64,000 nt of DNA from Dokdonella sp. (GCA_024707225.1 JANQAE010000001.1:496001-560000), one strand, 5' to 3'; shown: positions 34,195 through 46,241, counted from the stretch's first letter. Numbers and translations: made by a program. The notes: generated by a model not told the origin, from the letters alone.

Positions 34195-36426
34195 ATGGCC
34201 GGCGTGAGCGCCGCCGATCGTCGCGCGCGGTCGAGCAGCTGGGCCACGGAATGGCCCAGCACCGCGCGGGCCAGCTCGGCCTCGCGCAGAGTCACTATCA
34301 GCGCGCCGTCAAGCTCGATCCGGGCAATGCCGATGCCTGGCATCTGCTCGGCATCGCCGCGCTGCAGGGCGGCAATATGCCGCTCGCGGCCAAGCATCTG
34401 CGCCAGTGCGTGACGCTGCGGCCGGCGTTCGCCGAGGCGCACAACCATCTGGGCGTCGCGTTGCGGCGGCTGGGCCGTCACGCCGAGTCCGCGGCCGCGT
34501 TCGCCGAAGCGCTGCGGGCACGTGCCGGCTACGTCGAGGCCGCCTACAACCTCGGTCTCGCGCTCGAATCGAGCGGCGACATCGCCGGCGCCGAACGCGC
34601 CTGGCGCGACTGCCTGGACTGGCAGCCCGGCAACGCCGACGCGGCCACCAACCTCGGCAATCTGCTGCGTCATCAGGGCCGCATCGCCGAGGCCGAGCCG
34701 CTGCTCGAGCGCGCCTGCCGGCTGGCGCCGGAGCGCGCCCAGACCCATGCCAACCGGGCGCTGCTGCTCGGCGATGTCGGTCGCCACGTCGAAGCCGCCG
34801 CCGCCGCCGCCGAGGCGACGCGGCTCGAGCCCGCCGATCCAAGATGGTGGTGCATCCGCGCGGCATCGCCGAGCGTCAGGCGCAGGACAGCGAGGCGGCC
34901 GTGGCGTCGCTGCGTCGCGCCAGCGAAAGCGATCCGGCCGACGAGACCGCACGCTTCGAGCTCGCGATCGCACTGCAGGAGACCGGCGACGTCGACGCGT
35001 CGCGTGCGCTGCTCGCGCGTGTGCGGCCACCGCCGGGCACCACCGAGCGGTTGCGCTGGATGCGTGCGCTGCTGTTGCCGGCGATGCCGCGCGACGAGGC
35101 CGAGATCGACGCGTCGCGCCAGCGCTTCGCCGAGGGCCTGGCCGAACTGCGCGCGCGGCTGCGTCTGGATACGCCGGCGCGGCTGCGCGAGGCCTACCAG
35201 GCGGTGGCCGGCTTCGTGCCGTTCCACCTGCACTACCAGCCGCGCGACAACAGCGCGCTGCAGCGCGACTACGGCGATCTCGTCGCGACCGTGATGGCGC
35301 GGTGGCGCCGCCGCTGGCGGCGCCTTGCGAGTGGACGTCCGGCGCGCACGGCGGACGCATCCGGGTCGGCGTGGTCGGCAGCCAGTTCATGCGGCATACC
35401 GTGTCGCGCTACTTCAACGAGCTTATCGGCGGCCTCGATCCGGCGCGCTTCGAGGTCTCGGTCTGGCACGGCGGCATTCGCGATGCCCAGACCGAGGCGC
35501 TGGCTGCGCGCGTGCACGCGTTCACGTATGCGCCCGGCGATCCGCTCGAGCTCGCCGCCGCGATCCGCGCGGCGCGCCTGGACGTGCTGATCCATACCGA
35601 GATCGGCCTCGATCCGCGCAGCCAGGTGATCGCCGCGCTGCGCCTGGCGCCGCTGCAGTGCGCGCTGTACGGCCATCCGGTCGGCACCGGACTGCCGACG
35701 ATCGACTGCTTCCTGAGCGGCGAGGCGATCGAGCCGGCCGACGGCGACGCGCATTATCGCGAGCGTCTGATCCGCCTGCCCGGACTCGGCGCACGCCCGC
35801 GCGCGCCCGCCACGCCGGGCGACGCCAGCGGGTTCGCCGGGGCCGCCGGCGATGCGCCGTTGCTGCTGTGCCTGCAGTATCCGGTCAAGCTGGTACCGTC
35901 GTTCGACGCGGTGATGGCCGCTATCGTCGAGCGCACCGGCGCGCGCATCGGCCTGTTCTCGCGCGAGCCGGCGCTGATGCGTCGATTCCGCGCGCGGATC
36001 GATGCGGTGTTCGCCGCGCGCGGTCTGGATGCCGGGCGTCATCTGGTCGAGCTGCCGGTACAGTCTTATGCCGATTATCTGGCCGGCGTCGCCGCTGCGC
36101 CGCTGGTGCTCGACACGCCCGGTTTCTCCGGCGGCGGCACCAGTCTGGATGCGCTCGGTCTGGGCACGCCGGTGGTCGCGTTCGACGGTGCGATGGCGCG
36201 CGGACGGCAGACCGCCGGCATGCTGCGTCAGCTCGAACTCGACGCGCTGATCGCGGCCGACGAGGCGGCCTATGTCGACACGGCGGTCGCGCTGTGCCGT
36301 GACGGGGAGCGGCGGCGCGAACTGGCCGATCGGATCGCCGGACGCAGCCGGCGCCTGTTCGACGACGAGGCGCCGCAGCGCGGTTTCGCCGCGTTCCTGG
36401 AACGCGAGTCGGCCGGCGCCGGCTGA
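34195..36426 (+). CDS. TPR protein with GT41 (SPINDLY/O-GlcNAc transferase-like) domain, broken by one-base deletions
   Basis: The N-terminal half holds about five TPR repeats (for example [20 protein letters not shown] and [20 protein letters not shown]). The C-terminal half is a family 41 glycosyltransferase: [35 protein letters not shown] and [20 protein letters not shown]. Such enzymes add GlcNAc or a related sugar to protein Ser/Thr. The frame drops one base near 34840 ([14 protein letters not shown]) and near 35301 ([12 protein letters not shown]). A third loss near 34228 would connect an ATG at 34195; otherwise translation starts at 34251. The joined length is about 725-744 residues. 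It begins 31 bases after acnB. The acceptor is unknown. Confidence 0.8.
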
Positions 36427-36441
36427 GCCGGTGGTCCGGCC

Positions 36442-37065
36442 TCAGCCGGCATCGAGCGTCGCGCGCGCCAGCAGGCCGCGCGCGAGCATCGCGTACTCGC
36501 GGCGGCGGAACAGCAGGCGCCACTGGTTGCCGCCGACCTGGCGCCACAGCACCGCGGCACGGATCGCCGCCAGCAGCAGCGCGCGTATCTGCTCGACCTT
36601 CGCATCCTGCGTCAGCTGCAGCGGATTGCCGTGGACGACGATGCGTGGCCGCAGCGTCGACAGCGTATCGGCGTAGATGCCGGCCAGCCGGCCGGTCAGT
36701 GACGGCGAGTCGATCCCGAAGTGCTCGGCCTGGCGCTGTGCCGACTCGATCGCGCGGCGCAGCGTCTCGAGCATCGCCGGGCGGCGCGACAGCTTGCGTT
36801 CGAGCCGCAGCACGGAGACCACGAGCTGGGTCAGCTGCAGGTCGCGGTCGGCGTCTTCGATCTGCCGGATCAGCGCCTCCAGGCCGAGCCGGATGCCGGA
36901 CAGCCCGCCGAACACTGCCTGCGGCGTGTCGGCGTCGATGCGCAGGATGCTGGCGATGCTGGCCTGGGCGGCCTGCGCGTCGCAGCGCCCGTCCACTGCC
37001 ACGCCGCGCACCAGCGTACAGGCCTGGAAGACGCCCGCCAGGGCGATCACCCGCGACTCACGCAT
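36442..37065 (-). CDS. hflD: High-frequency lysogenization protein HflD homologue
   Basis: 207 residues, mostly helical, matching the HflD family ([20 protein letters not shown] at the start, [20 protein letters not shown] in the middle, [20 protein letters not shown] near the end). HflD is a peripheral inner-membrane protein known in E. coli for modulating lambda CII; its general role is unclear. The start at 37065 overlaps the mnmA stop by 8 bases, and mnmA-hflD is a conserved pair, which strengthens the call. Confidence 0.88.
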   Translation of the reverse strand: MRESRVIALAGVFQACTLVRGVAVDGRCDAQAAQASIASILRIDADTPQAVFGGLSGIRLGLEALIRQIEDADRDLQLTQLVVSVLRLERKLSRRPAMLETLRRAIESAQRQAEHFGIDSPSLTGRLAGIYADTLSTLRPRIVVHGNPLQLTQDAKVEQIRALLLAAIRAAVLWRQVGGNQWRLLFRRREYAMLARGLLARATLDAG

Positions 37066-38179
37066 GCTCTGTTTCCTCGTTCCATTGACCGAATGGCGCA
37101 TCGCTGCGCGCGATGACGGCGCCGCCGAGGCAGCTCTCGCCGTCGTAGAAGACCACCGACTGGCCCGGCGTCACCGCGCGTTGCGGCTGCTCGAAGTGCA
37201 CGATGCAGGTGCCGTCCACGACCCGCACGCGGCAGCGCTGGTCGGGCTGGCGGTAGCGGGTCTTGGCGAGGCAGTCGAACGTGGAGGCCGGCGGATCGCC
37301 GGCGATCCAATGCGCCTCCTCGGCGACCAGGCGGCGCGACATCAGCCAGTCGTTCGCGTTGCCCTGCACGGCGTAGACGACGTTGGCCGCCACGTCCTTG
37401 CCGACGACGTACCAGGCCTCGCCGCCGGCGTCGCGGCGGCCGCCGATGCCCAGGCCGCCGCGCTGGCCGAGCGTGTAGTACAGCGCGCCGCCGTGGCGGC
37501 CGACCTCGCGCCCGTCCGGCGTGCGGATCGGTCCCTGCTGCGCCGGCAGGTACCTGGACAGGAACTGGCGGAAGTCGCGTTCGCCGATGAAGCAGATCCC
37601 GGTCGAGTCCTTCTTGTCGTGCGTCGCGAAGCCGGCCTCGCGGGCGATGCCGCGCACCTGGGCCTTGGTCAGCTCGCCGACCGGGAACAGCGTCGCCGCG
37701 AGCTGTGCCTGGCCGAGCGCGTGCAGGAAATAGCTCTGGTCCTTGTCGGCATCGCGGCCGCGCAACAGGCGCCAGCGGCCGTCCTGGCGATCGACGCGCG
37801 CATAGTGGCCGGTCGCGATGCGCTCGGCGCCGAGCGCCTGCGCGTGCTCGAGAAACGTCTTGAACTTGATCTCGCGGTTGCACAGCACGTCCGGGTTGGG
37901 CGTGCGCCCGACGCGGTATTCCTCGAGGAAATGCGCGAAGACCTGATCCCAGTACTCGGCGGCGAAGTTGCGCGCGTGGAACGCGATGCCGAGCCGCGCG
38001 CAGACCGCGACGGCGTCCTTGCGGTCGGCGTCGGCACGGCAGGGACCGTCGCGGTCGTCTTCCTCCCAGTTCTGCATGAACAGGCCGGCGACCGGTTCGC
38101 CGCGGGCGGCCAGCAGGGCGGCGGCGACCGACGAGTCGACGCCGCCGGAGACGCCGACGATCACCCGCGGCGCGCTCAT
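37058..38179 (-). CDS. mnmA: tRNA 2-thiouridylase MnmA
   Basis: 373-residue enzyme that makes s2U34 in tRNA-Lys, -Glu and -Gln, using sulfur relayed from IscS/Tus. The PP-loop [15 protein letters not shown] is at the N-terminus. The two catalytic Cys are in [12 protein letters not shown] and [13 protein letters not shown], and ATGHYARVD and [12 protein letters not shown] are family motifs. The length is standard. It starts four bases after the Nudix gene stop and is translationally coupled to hflD, forming a three-gene operon. Confidence 0.96.
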   Translation of the reverse strand: MSAPRVIVGVSGGVDSSVAAALLAARGEPVAGLFMQNWEEDDRDGPCRADADRKDAVAVCARLGIAFHARNFAAEYWDQVFAHFLEEYRVGRTPNPDVLCNREIKFKTFLEHAQALGAERIATGHYARVDRQDGRWRLLRGRDADKDQSYFLHALGQAQLAATLFPVGELTKAQVRGIAREAGFATHDKKDSTGICFIGERDFRQFLSRYLPAQQGPIRTPDGREVGRHGGALYYTLGQRGGLGIGGRRDAGGEAWYVVGKDVAANVVYAVQGNANDWLMSRRLVAEEAHWIAGDPPASTFDCLAKTRYRQPDQRCRVRVVDGTCIVHFEQPQRAVTPGQSVVFYDGESCLGGAVIARSDAPFGQWNEETEHA

Positions 38180-38182
38180 CGG

Positions 38183-38719
38183 TCAGCCGGCCGCAGCGCC
38201 GAGATAGCGGATCGCATCCAGCGGCAGGCGCCGTCCGGCGAGCCAGTCCTCGACGCTGGCCAGCACCATCGGGCTGCGCAGGCGTTCGCCGGCCGCGGCC
38301 AGCTCGTCGCGGCTCATCCACAGCGCCTGCACGATGCCGGCATCGAGCGGACGGGCGGCATGGTGGCGGACCGGCTCGGCCGCGAACACGAAGCGCACGA
38401 AATGACGGTCGTTGCCGCCGCGCGTCCACTGCTGAACGCCGAGGAACGCGCTCAGCGCGACCTCCCAGCCGGTCTCCTCGAGCGTCTCGCGGACGGCGGC
38501 GTCGAGCAGGGATTCGTCCGGGTCGAGATGGCCGGCCGGCTGGTTGATGACGATCTCGCCGCGGATGTCCTCCTCGACGACGAGGAACCGGCCGTCGCGT
38601 GCGACCACGGCCGCGACCGTCACGTGCGGACGCCAGACGTCGATCTCCTCGTCCACCGCGAGATTGCCGGTCGCATCGATATTCATGGCCGGCAAGTGTA
38701 CTTGAACCTGGTCGGACAT
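38183..38719 (-). CDS. Nudix hydrolase, NudJ-like
   Basis: 178 residues with a complete Nudix box from about residue 60: [20 protein letters not shown] followed by TGWE, matching GX5EX7REUXEEXGU. The preceding [20 protein letters not shown] is as in NudJ (thiamine pyrophosphate/HMP-PP phosphatase). The gene stands just upstream of mnmA and hflD, as nudJ does in several gammaproteobacteria. An internal ATG at 38686 is an alternative start and would remove the extra N-terminal residues. The substrate is not determined by sequence. Confidence 0.85.
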   Translation of the reverse strand: MSDQVQVHLPAMNIDATGNLAVDEEIDVWRPHVTVAAVVARDGRFLVVEEDIRGEIVINQPAGHLDPDESLLDAAVRETLEETGWEVALSAFLGVQQWTRGGNDRHFVRFVFAAEPVRHHAARPLDAGIVQALWMSRDELAAAGERLRSPMVLASVEDWLAGRRLPLDAIRYLGAAAG

Positions 38720-38740
38720 CCCCGATCTGGGCGCTATACT
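38713..38740 (+). promoter_or_regulatory. Probable clpS promoter
   Basis: TATACT at 38735-38740 with CGGACA at 38713-38718 and a 16-base spacer, 28 bases before the clpS ATG. It overlaps the start of the divergent Nudix gene if that gene begins at 38719. Confidence 0.45.
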
Positions 38741-38767
38741 GAATTCCAGTCGCAGCCTCCGTTTGCC

Positions 38768-39100
38768 ATGACCTCACCGCAAGGCCCCCAGCACGAACAC
38801 GAGCACGATCGCAGCCTGGCGGTGGAGGAGGCGCGGCCCGACGTCGCGCGCCCGCCGCTGTACCAGGTGCTGCTGTTGAACGACGACTACACGCCGATGG
38901 AGTTCGTCGTGGTCGTGCTCGAGAGCTTCTTCGGCATGAACCGCGAGCGTGCGACCCAGATCATGCTGCACGTCCATACCCGTGGACGCGGCGTCTGCGG
39001 CGTTTTCACGCGCGAGGTGGCCGAGACCAAGGTGACCCAGGTCAACGAGTTTTCCAGGACGCACCAGCACCCCTTGCTCTGCACTATGGAAAAAGCCTGA
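38768..39100 (+). CDS. clpS: ClpAP adaptor protein ClpS
   Basis: 110-residue N-recognin adaptor that hands N-degron substrates to ClpA. The family signature is complete: [20 protein letters not shown] (with the NDD that binds the N-terminal residue), [20 protein letters not shown], and the C-terminal [12 protein letters not shown]. The acidic/His-rich N-terminal tail is the part inserted into ClpA. It starts at the ATG at 38768 and is followed 41 bases later by clpA. Confidence 0.96.
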   Translation: MTSPQGPQHEHEHDRSLAVEEARPDVARPPLYQVLLLNDDYTPMEFVVVVLESFFGMNRERATQIMLHVHTRGRGVCGVFTREVAETKVTQVNEFSRTHQHPLLCTMEKA

Positions 39101-39141
39101 CAGGCCCCATTTCGGGGGCTGTTGAAGTGGAGACACCGCAT

Positions 39142-41418
39142 ATGTTCAGCAAAGACCTCGAGCTCACCATCGGCCAGTGCTACAAGGAGGCCCGCGAGCA
39201 GCGCCACGAGTTCATGACCGTGGAGCATCTGCTGCTCGCGCTGCTGGACAACCCCTCCGCGATCGCCGCACTGCGCGCCTGCGGCGCCGACCTGACCAAG
39301 CTCGCGCGCGACCTGCGCTCGATCATCACCGAGACCGTACCGGTGCTGCCGGCCGGCGACGAGCGCGACACCCAGCCCACGCTCGGCTTCCAGCGTGTCC
39401 TGCAGCGCGCGGTCTACCACGCGCAGTCCTCGGGCCGTAAGGAGGTCACCGGCGCCAACGTGCTGGTCGCGATCTACGGCGAAAAGGACTCCCACGCGGT
39501 CTATTTCCTCGGCCAGCAGGACGTCAACCGCCTGGACATCGTCAACTACATCGCGCACGGCATCGCCAAGATCGGCAACGAGTCCGGCCAGACGCCGGGC
39601 GCGGCCGACGCCGCCGGCAAGGAAGGCGAGGGCGGCGAGGAGCCGCGCGGCAATCCGCTCAGTGATTTCGCCAACAATCTCAACGAGTTGGCGAAAGAGG
39701 GCCGGATCGATCCGCTGATCGGCCGCAGCGAGGAGATCGAGCGCACGATCCAGGTCCTGTGCCGCCGCCGCAAGAACAACCCGCTCTACGTCGGCGAAGC
39801 CGGCGTCGGCAAGACCGCGCTCGCCGAGGGTCTGGCCAAGCGCATCGTCGAGGGCGAGGTGCCCGAGATCCTCAAGGACTGCACGATCTACGCGCTCGAT
39901 CTCGGCGCGCTGGTCGCCGGCACCAAGTATCGCGGCGATTTCGAGAAGCGCCTCAAGGCGGTGATCGGCCAGCTCAAGAAGGAGCCCAAGGCGATCCTGT
40001 TCATCGACGAGATCCACACGATCATCGGCGCCGGCTCGGCGTCGGGCGGCACGATGGACGCGTCGAACCTGATCAAGCCGATGCTGGCCTCCGGCGAGAT
40101 GCGCTGCATCGGCTCGACGACCTATCAGGAGTTCCGCGGCGTGTTCGAGAAGGACCGTGCGCTGGCGCGCCGCTTCCAGAAGATCGACGTCGTCGAGCCG
40201 ACCGTGGCCGACAGCGTCGAGATCCTCAAGGGCCTCAAGTCGCGCTTCGAGGAGCATCACAACGTCCAGTACACGTCCGAGGCGCTCAAGGCCGCGGTGG
40301 ACCTGTCGGTGCGCCACATCGCCGACCGGCTGCTGCCGGACAAGGCGATCGACGTCATCGACGAGGCCGGCGCGCGCCAGCGCCTGCTGCCCGAGGCCGA
40401 GCGCAGCGGCACCGTCGACGTGCCGGACATCGAGTTCATCGTCGCGCGCATGGCGCGCATCCCGCCCAAGCAGGTGTCGGCGTCCGACCGCGACGTGCTG
40501 CGCAATCTCGACCGCAACCTCAAGATGGTCGTGTTCGGCCAGGACACGGCGATCGACGCGCTGGCCAGCGCGATCAAGATGGCGCGCTCGGGTCTCGGCA
40601 ATCCGGACAAGCCGATCGGCAATTTCCTGCTGGCCGGTCCGACCGGCGTCGGCAAGACCGAGGTCACGCGGCAGCTGGCGATGCAGCTCGGCGTCGAGCT
40701 GATCCGCTTCGACATGTCCGAATACATGGAAGCGCACTCGGTGTCGCGTCTGATCGGCGCGCCTCCGGGCTACGTCGGCTTCGATCAGGGCGGCCTGCTG
40801 ACCGAACAGGTCGTCAAGCATCCGCACTGCGTGCTGCTGCTCGACGAGATCGAGAAGGCGCATCCGGACGTCTACAACATCCTGCTGCAGATCATGGACC
40901 GCGGCGCGCTGACCGATACCAACGGCCGCGAGGCGAATTTCAGGAACGTCATCCTGGTCATGACGACCAACGCCGGCGCGCAGACCGCCGCCCGGCGCAC
41001 GATCGGCTTCGTCGAACAGAACCATGCGACAGATGCCATGGAAGTGATCCGTCGGACGTTCACGCCGGAATTCCGCAACCGCCTGGATGCGATCGTGCAG
41101 TTCGGTGCGCTCGACTTCGAGCACATCCTGCGCGTCGTCGACAAGTTCCTGATCGAGCTGGAGGCGCAGCTGCAGGACAAGCAGGTCTCGCTGTACGTCG
41201 ATGCCGACGCGCGGCGCTGGCTGGCCGAGCACGGCTTCGACCCGCAGATGGGCGCACGGCCGATGGCGCGCGTGATCCAGGAGAGCATCAAGCGGCCGCT
41301 CGCCGACGAACTGCTGTTCGGCAAGCTCGCCGAAGGCGGCAAGGTCCGGCTCTCGGTCGTCGACGGCAAGCTCGACGTGCAGACCGAGGCGGCCGAGAAG
41401 CTGCCGGCGGTCGTCTGA
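39142..41418 (+). CDS. clpA: ATP-dependent Clp protease ATP-binding subunit ClpA
   Basis: 758-residue AAA+ unfoldase that feeds ClpP. The Clp N domain (1-140) begins MFSKDLELTIGQCYKEAREQ. Two AAA+ modules follow: Walker A GEAGVGKTALAEG with Walker B ILFIDEIHTI, and Walker A GPTGVGKTEVTRQ with Walker B VLLLDEIEKAHPD. Sensor regions and the C-terminal domain are intact. A start at 39142 (MFSK) is preferred to an in-frame GTG at 39127. It forms the conserved clpS-clpA pair; no second chaperone gene follows. Confidence 0.97.
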   Translation: MFSKDLELTIGQCYKEAREQRHEFMTVEHLLLALLDNPSAIAALRACGADLTKLARDLRSIITETVPVLPAGDERDTQPTLGFQRVLQRAVYHAQSSGRKEVTGANVLVAIYGEKDSHAVYFLGQQDVNRLDIVNYIAHGIAKIGNESGQTPGAADAAGKEGEGGEEPRGNPLSDFANNLNELAKEGRIDPLIGRSEEIERTIQVLCRRRKNNPLYVGEAGVGKTALAEGLAKRIVEGEVPEILKDCTIYALDLGALVAGTKYRGDFEKRLKAVIGQLKKEPKAILFIDEIHTIIGAGSASGGTMDASNLIKPMLASGEMRCIGSTTYQEFRGVFEKDRALARRFQKIDVVEPTVADSVEILKGLKSRFEEHHNVQYTSEALKAAVDLSVRHIADRLLPDKAIDVIDEAGARQRLLPEAERSGTVDVPDIEFIVARMARIPPKQVSASDRDVLRNLDRNLKMVVFGQDTAIDALASAIKMARSGLGNPDKPIGNFLLAGPTGVGKTEVTRQLAMQLGVELIRFDMSEYMEAHSVSRLIGAPPGYVGFDQGGLLTEQVVKHPHCVLLLDEIEKAHPDVYNILLQIMDRGALTDTNGREANFRNVILVMTTNAGAQTAARRTIGFVEQNHATDAMEVIRRTFTPEFRNRLDAIVQFGALDFEHILRVVDKFLIELEAQLQDKQVSLYVDADARRWLAEHGFDPQMGARPMARVIQESIKRPLADELLFGKLAEGGKVRLSVVDGKLDVQTEAAEKLPAVV

Positions 41419-41422
41419 GTGT

Positions 41423-41458
41423 GCGGGGCGCCGGCCGCGGTCGCGGCCGGTTCCCCGC
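41423..41458 (+). terminator. Hairpin after clpA
   Basis: GCGGGG (41423-41428) and CCGGCCGC (41431-41438) pair with GCGGCCGG (41443-41450) and CCCCGC (41453-41458) around a four-base loop, with a two-base internal loop. The stem is long and GC-rich but lacks a T-tract. It is likely a weak terminator or 3' end. Confidence 0.5.
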
Positions 41459-41563
41459 GCCGCGTAAGCTGAGCACCGCAACGGCCGGCCGCATCGGCCG
41501 GACATCCATCGACATCCCCAGCGAGTGCCCGCCGCGTCACCGACGGCGGGCCGGAGAGCGCGC

Positions 41564-42487
41564 GTGAACGAGACCGAACGCAGATCGATCCTGACCCTGA
41601 GCCTGATGGCCGCCTTCGCCGACGGCGACAAGGCGCCGGCCGAGCGCGAGCAGATCCGGCGCATCGCCGACAGCCTCGCCGGCGACGGCGCGCCCGAGCT
41701 GCCGGCGCTGTACCAGGACGTCCTGCTCGGACGCGCCTCGATGGCGTCGGCCGCGCAGGCGCTGACCAGCGACGGGGCGCGCCAGCTGGCGTTCGAGATG
41801 GCCGTCTGCGTCTGCGACGCCGACGGCGTGCAGTCCGACGCCGAGCGCCGCTATCTGGACTCGCTGCGCGAGGCGCTCGGTCTCGGCGCCGAGCCGAGCC
41901 GGCGCTACGTCGAGCAGGTCGAGGCGGTCGCGGCGGTGCCGCTGCAGGCGGCCGGGCCGACCGCGTCGGTCGGCGAGGCCGAGCTCGACAAGACCATTCT
42001 GGACGCCGCGATCCTCAACGGCGCGCTCGAGTTGCTGCCCGAGTCGCTGGCGACGATGGCGATCCTGCCGTTGCAGATGCGCCTGGTCTATCGCGTCGGC
42101 CAGACCTACGGTTTCGAGCTCGACCGCGGCCACGTCAAAGACTTCCTCGCCACGGCCGGCGTCGGACTGACCTCGCAGTATCTGGAGCAGGCCGGCCGCA
42201 AGCTGCTCGGCGGCCTGCTCGGCGCGATCGGCGGGCGGCTGCTCGGCGGCATCGGCAAGCAGGCGATCAGCTCGGGCATGAGCTTCGCGAGCACCTATGC
42301 GCTCGGGCACGTCGCCAAGCGCTACTACGCCGGCGGCCGCGTGCTGTCGGGCCAGATGCTGCGCGAGGCGTTCGAAGGCATGCTCGGCGAGGCGCGCGGG
42401 CTGCAGTCGCGCTATCTGCCGCAGATGCAGGCGCGCGCGCAGACGCTCGACGTCGGCCAGATCATCGACACCGTACGCCGCGGCTGA
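41564..42487 (+). CDS. TerB-like protein with C-terminal hydrophobic DUF697-like region
   Basis: 307 residues from the GTG at 41564, which has GGAGAG five bases upstream. The N-terminal part (10-100) is a helical TerB-type module with two acidic repeats (LMAAFADGDKAPAEREQIRR and CVCDADGVQSDAERRYLDSL), as in tellurite-resistance and stress-linked proteins. The C-terminal part (about 165-280) is glycine-rich and hydrophobic (LGGLLGAIGGRLLGGIGKQA, then SSGMSFASTYALGHVAKRYY), resembling DUF697 membrane-associated domains. The function is unknown; a membrane stress role is plausible. Confidence 0.65.
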   Translation: MNETERRSILTLSLMAAFADGDKAPAEREQIRRIADSLAGDGAPELPALYQDVLLGRASMASAAQALTSDGARQLAFEMAVCVCDADGVQSDAERRYLDSLREALGLGAEPSRRYVEQVEAVAAVPLQAAGPTASVGEAELDKTILDAAILNGALELLPESLATMAILPLQMRLVYRVGQTYGFELDRGHVKDFLATAGVGLTSQYLEQAGRKLLGGLLGAIGGRLLGGIGKQAISSGMSFASTYALGHVAKRYYAGGRVLSGQMLREAFEGMLGEARGLQSRYLPQMQARAQTLDVGQIIDTVRRG

Positions 42488-42575
42488 CGAGGCGCTTGCC
42501 GGCGCGGCGACGGATCGAGGCCACGGTCCGCCGCGCCGGCGGCGCATGGCGAACGGATGTCGCGCAGCCGGCGCG

Positions 42576-43622
42576 TCAGGCCCGCACAACGCGATTGCGG
42601 CCGCTGCGCTTGGCTTCGTACAGCGCCTGATCGGCGCGTGCGAGCATCGATGCGCCGGTATCGCCGCTGCGGAACGAGGTGAGCCCGATGCTCGCGGTGA
42701 CCGGGATGCCGGTCGCGATCGCCTGGATGCCTTCGCGCAGGAATTCGCACTGGTATTCGGCGGTGTCGTCGCCGATGTCGGGCATCAGCAGCGCGAACTC
42801 CTCGCCGCCGTAGCGCGCGCAGAAGCCCTGGCGGCCGCGCTGGCCGTGAATCACCTGGGCGACCGCGACGAGGATTTCGTCGCCGCGCGGATGGCCGTGC
42901 AGGTCGTTGACGATCTTGAAATGGTCGACGTCGATCATCGCCAGCGACAGCGGGCCGCCGCGCTCGGCCTGATCGACCGCCTTGGCGAGCGCCGCATCGA
43001 ACGCGCGCCGGTTCGGCAGGCTGGTCAGTGCGTCGGTACGCGTCTGCTCGGCCAGCTGCTCGTTCTGCGCGATCAGCTGCTGCTCGTACCAGGTCCGTTC
43101 GTCCATCTGGTGCCGCAGCGCCCGGTAGGCCAGTCGCAGTTCGATCAGCGCGCCGACCTGGCGCGACAGGCTGCGCAGCGCGTCGAGCTGGAACGGCTCG
43201 AGCGTGCGCGGCTGGCTGTCGATCACGCACAGCGAGCCGATCGCCTCACCGCCGCGGGCGCGCAACGGTGCGCCGGCGTAGAAGCGGATGCCGGGCCCGC
43301 CGACGACCAGTTCGTTGTCGCGGAAGCGCGCGTCCAGCGTCGCGTCGGGCACGATCAGCAGGTCTTCCGGCGCCAGGATCGTGTGCGCGCAGAATGCCGA
43401 CTGCCGCGAAGTCTCGGTGTCGTCGATGCCGACGCGCGCCTTGAACCACTGGCGCTCGGCGTCGATCAGGCTGATCGCGCCCATCGGCGTGCCGCAGATG
43501 CCGGTCGCGATCGCGACCAGGTCGTCGTAGGCACGTTCGGGGTCGCTGTCGAGCAATCCGGTTTGATGCAGCGCCGCCAGGCGCGCGGTTTCATCGGCCG
43601 GTACGATCATGGGCACGAGCAT
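42576..43622 (-). CDS. GAF-GGDEF diguanylate cyclase
   Basis: About 348 residues; starts at 43610, 43622 or a GTG at 43646 are all possible, and none has a clear ribosome binding site. The N-terminal GAF domain (ARLAALHQTGLLDSDPERAY to IGSLCVIDSQPRTL) senses a small ligand. A short coiled linker leads to a GGDEF domain with RTDALTSLPNRRAF and active GGEEF. The I-site position holds GRQG instead of RxxD, so product inhibition is probably absent, unlike the other cyclase in this window. No signal peptide or membrane segment is seen, so it is cytosolic. Confidence 0.88.
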   Translation of the reverse strand: MLVPMIVPADETARLAALHQTGLLDSDPERAYDDLVAIATGICGTPMGAISLIDAERQWFKARVGIDDTETSRQSAFCAHTILAPEDLLIVPDATLDARFRDNELVVGGPGIRFYAGAPLRARGGEAIGSLCVIDSQPRTLEPFQLDALRSLSRQVGALIELRLAYRALRHQMDERTWYEQQLIAQNEQLAEQTRTDALTSLPNRRAFDAALAKAVDQAERGGPLSLAMIDVDHFKIVNDLHGHPRGDEILVAVAQVIHGQRGRQGFCARYGGEEFALLMPDIGDDTAEYQCEFLREGIQAIATGIPVTASIGLTSFRSGDTGASMLARADQALYEAKRSGRNRVVRA

Positions 43623-43853
43623 AGAGGTAGACCGCGCAGTGTTCACTGCCGATGCGATCGTGCTGTGTCAGTCTTCACGTTCCGGCGAGGCGGCTTTCCG
43701 CATGCACCGGTCATCGCGCCCGGCGGTACCGTATCGCGCGGCGGTGCGCAGCAGCAAGAGACGGATGCATCGATCGTGTCGCACTTGGATCGCGCCACGC
43801 GTGCCGCAGGCGCGGATGTCGAGGCGCTGCGCCGGCCTGCACGCGGCCGGCGC

Positions 43854-45746
<1,893 letters not shown>

Positions 45747-45821
45747 GAACGGATCGGCTGGGACGGGGGCCGGGCAGGATGGGCATAGCCGGCGGTGGGG
45801 TCAAGACGGGATCATCGGCCG

Positions 45822-46190
45822 ATGCACGGAACGAGATCGCGCGACTCGCTGCTCCGGCCGGGCGCGATCGCGGTCTTCATGCAGATGCTCGACACGACGA
45901 TCGTGGGTACCGCGCTGCCGGAGATGGCGGCCGGCCTCGGCGCGGGCCGCCATGCGGGCAGGCGTCGTGATTGCCTGCGTGCTGATCGCGGGCGGGCCGC
46001 TGGCCGCCCTGGCCGGCCCGCGGCCGCTGTTCGGACCGATGCCGCGCCGACCGGCTTCCCGATCACCTTCGTTTTGTCCCGGCTTGCCGAGCCTGCTGTC
46101 GGCACTGATCTTGCGACAGCCCGGGGAACCGGGGACATCGGCGGCACGATCGCACCGGCGGTCGCGCGCGAGGCGATCGGGGCGACATGA
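45822..46190 (+). pseudogene. Remnant of a DHA2-type MFS transporter
   Basis: The 495-base gap between parE and the NlpC gene holds a decayed coding sequence. One frame reads IAVFMQMLDTTIVGTALPEM, the first-helix signature of EmrB/QacA-like 14-TM drug exporters. A second frame continues MRAGVVIACVLIAGGPLAAL, like the second helix. The first frame resumes with GFPITFVLSRLAEPAVGTDL and a degenerate GIGG-like stretch. Only about 120 of some 480 residues remain, with at least two frame changes. Some shifts could be sequence errors, but most of the gene is missing. Flanking sequence shows no insertion element. Confidence 0.6.
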
Positions 46191-46241
46191 AATGACATCG
46201 AGCACGGCGCCGCATCGCGGCCGGCGTTCTCGATCGGGCCG

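Noticed and set aside
39104-39121. Terminator between clpS and clpA
   Set aside because: The CCCC/GGGG stem is only about five pairs with no T-tract. It may be a small attenuator at most, and the genes are probably co-transcribed.
43647-43853. Small gene between parE and the GAF-GGDEF gene
   Set aside because: Open frames cross this stretch but encode only Arg/Ser-rich sequence. It is better explained as the upstream region of the cyclase gene.
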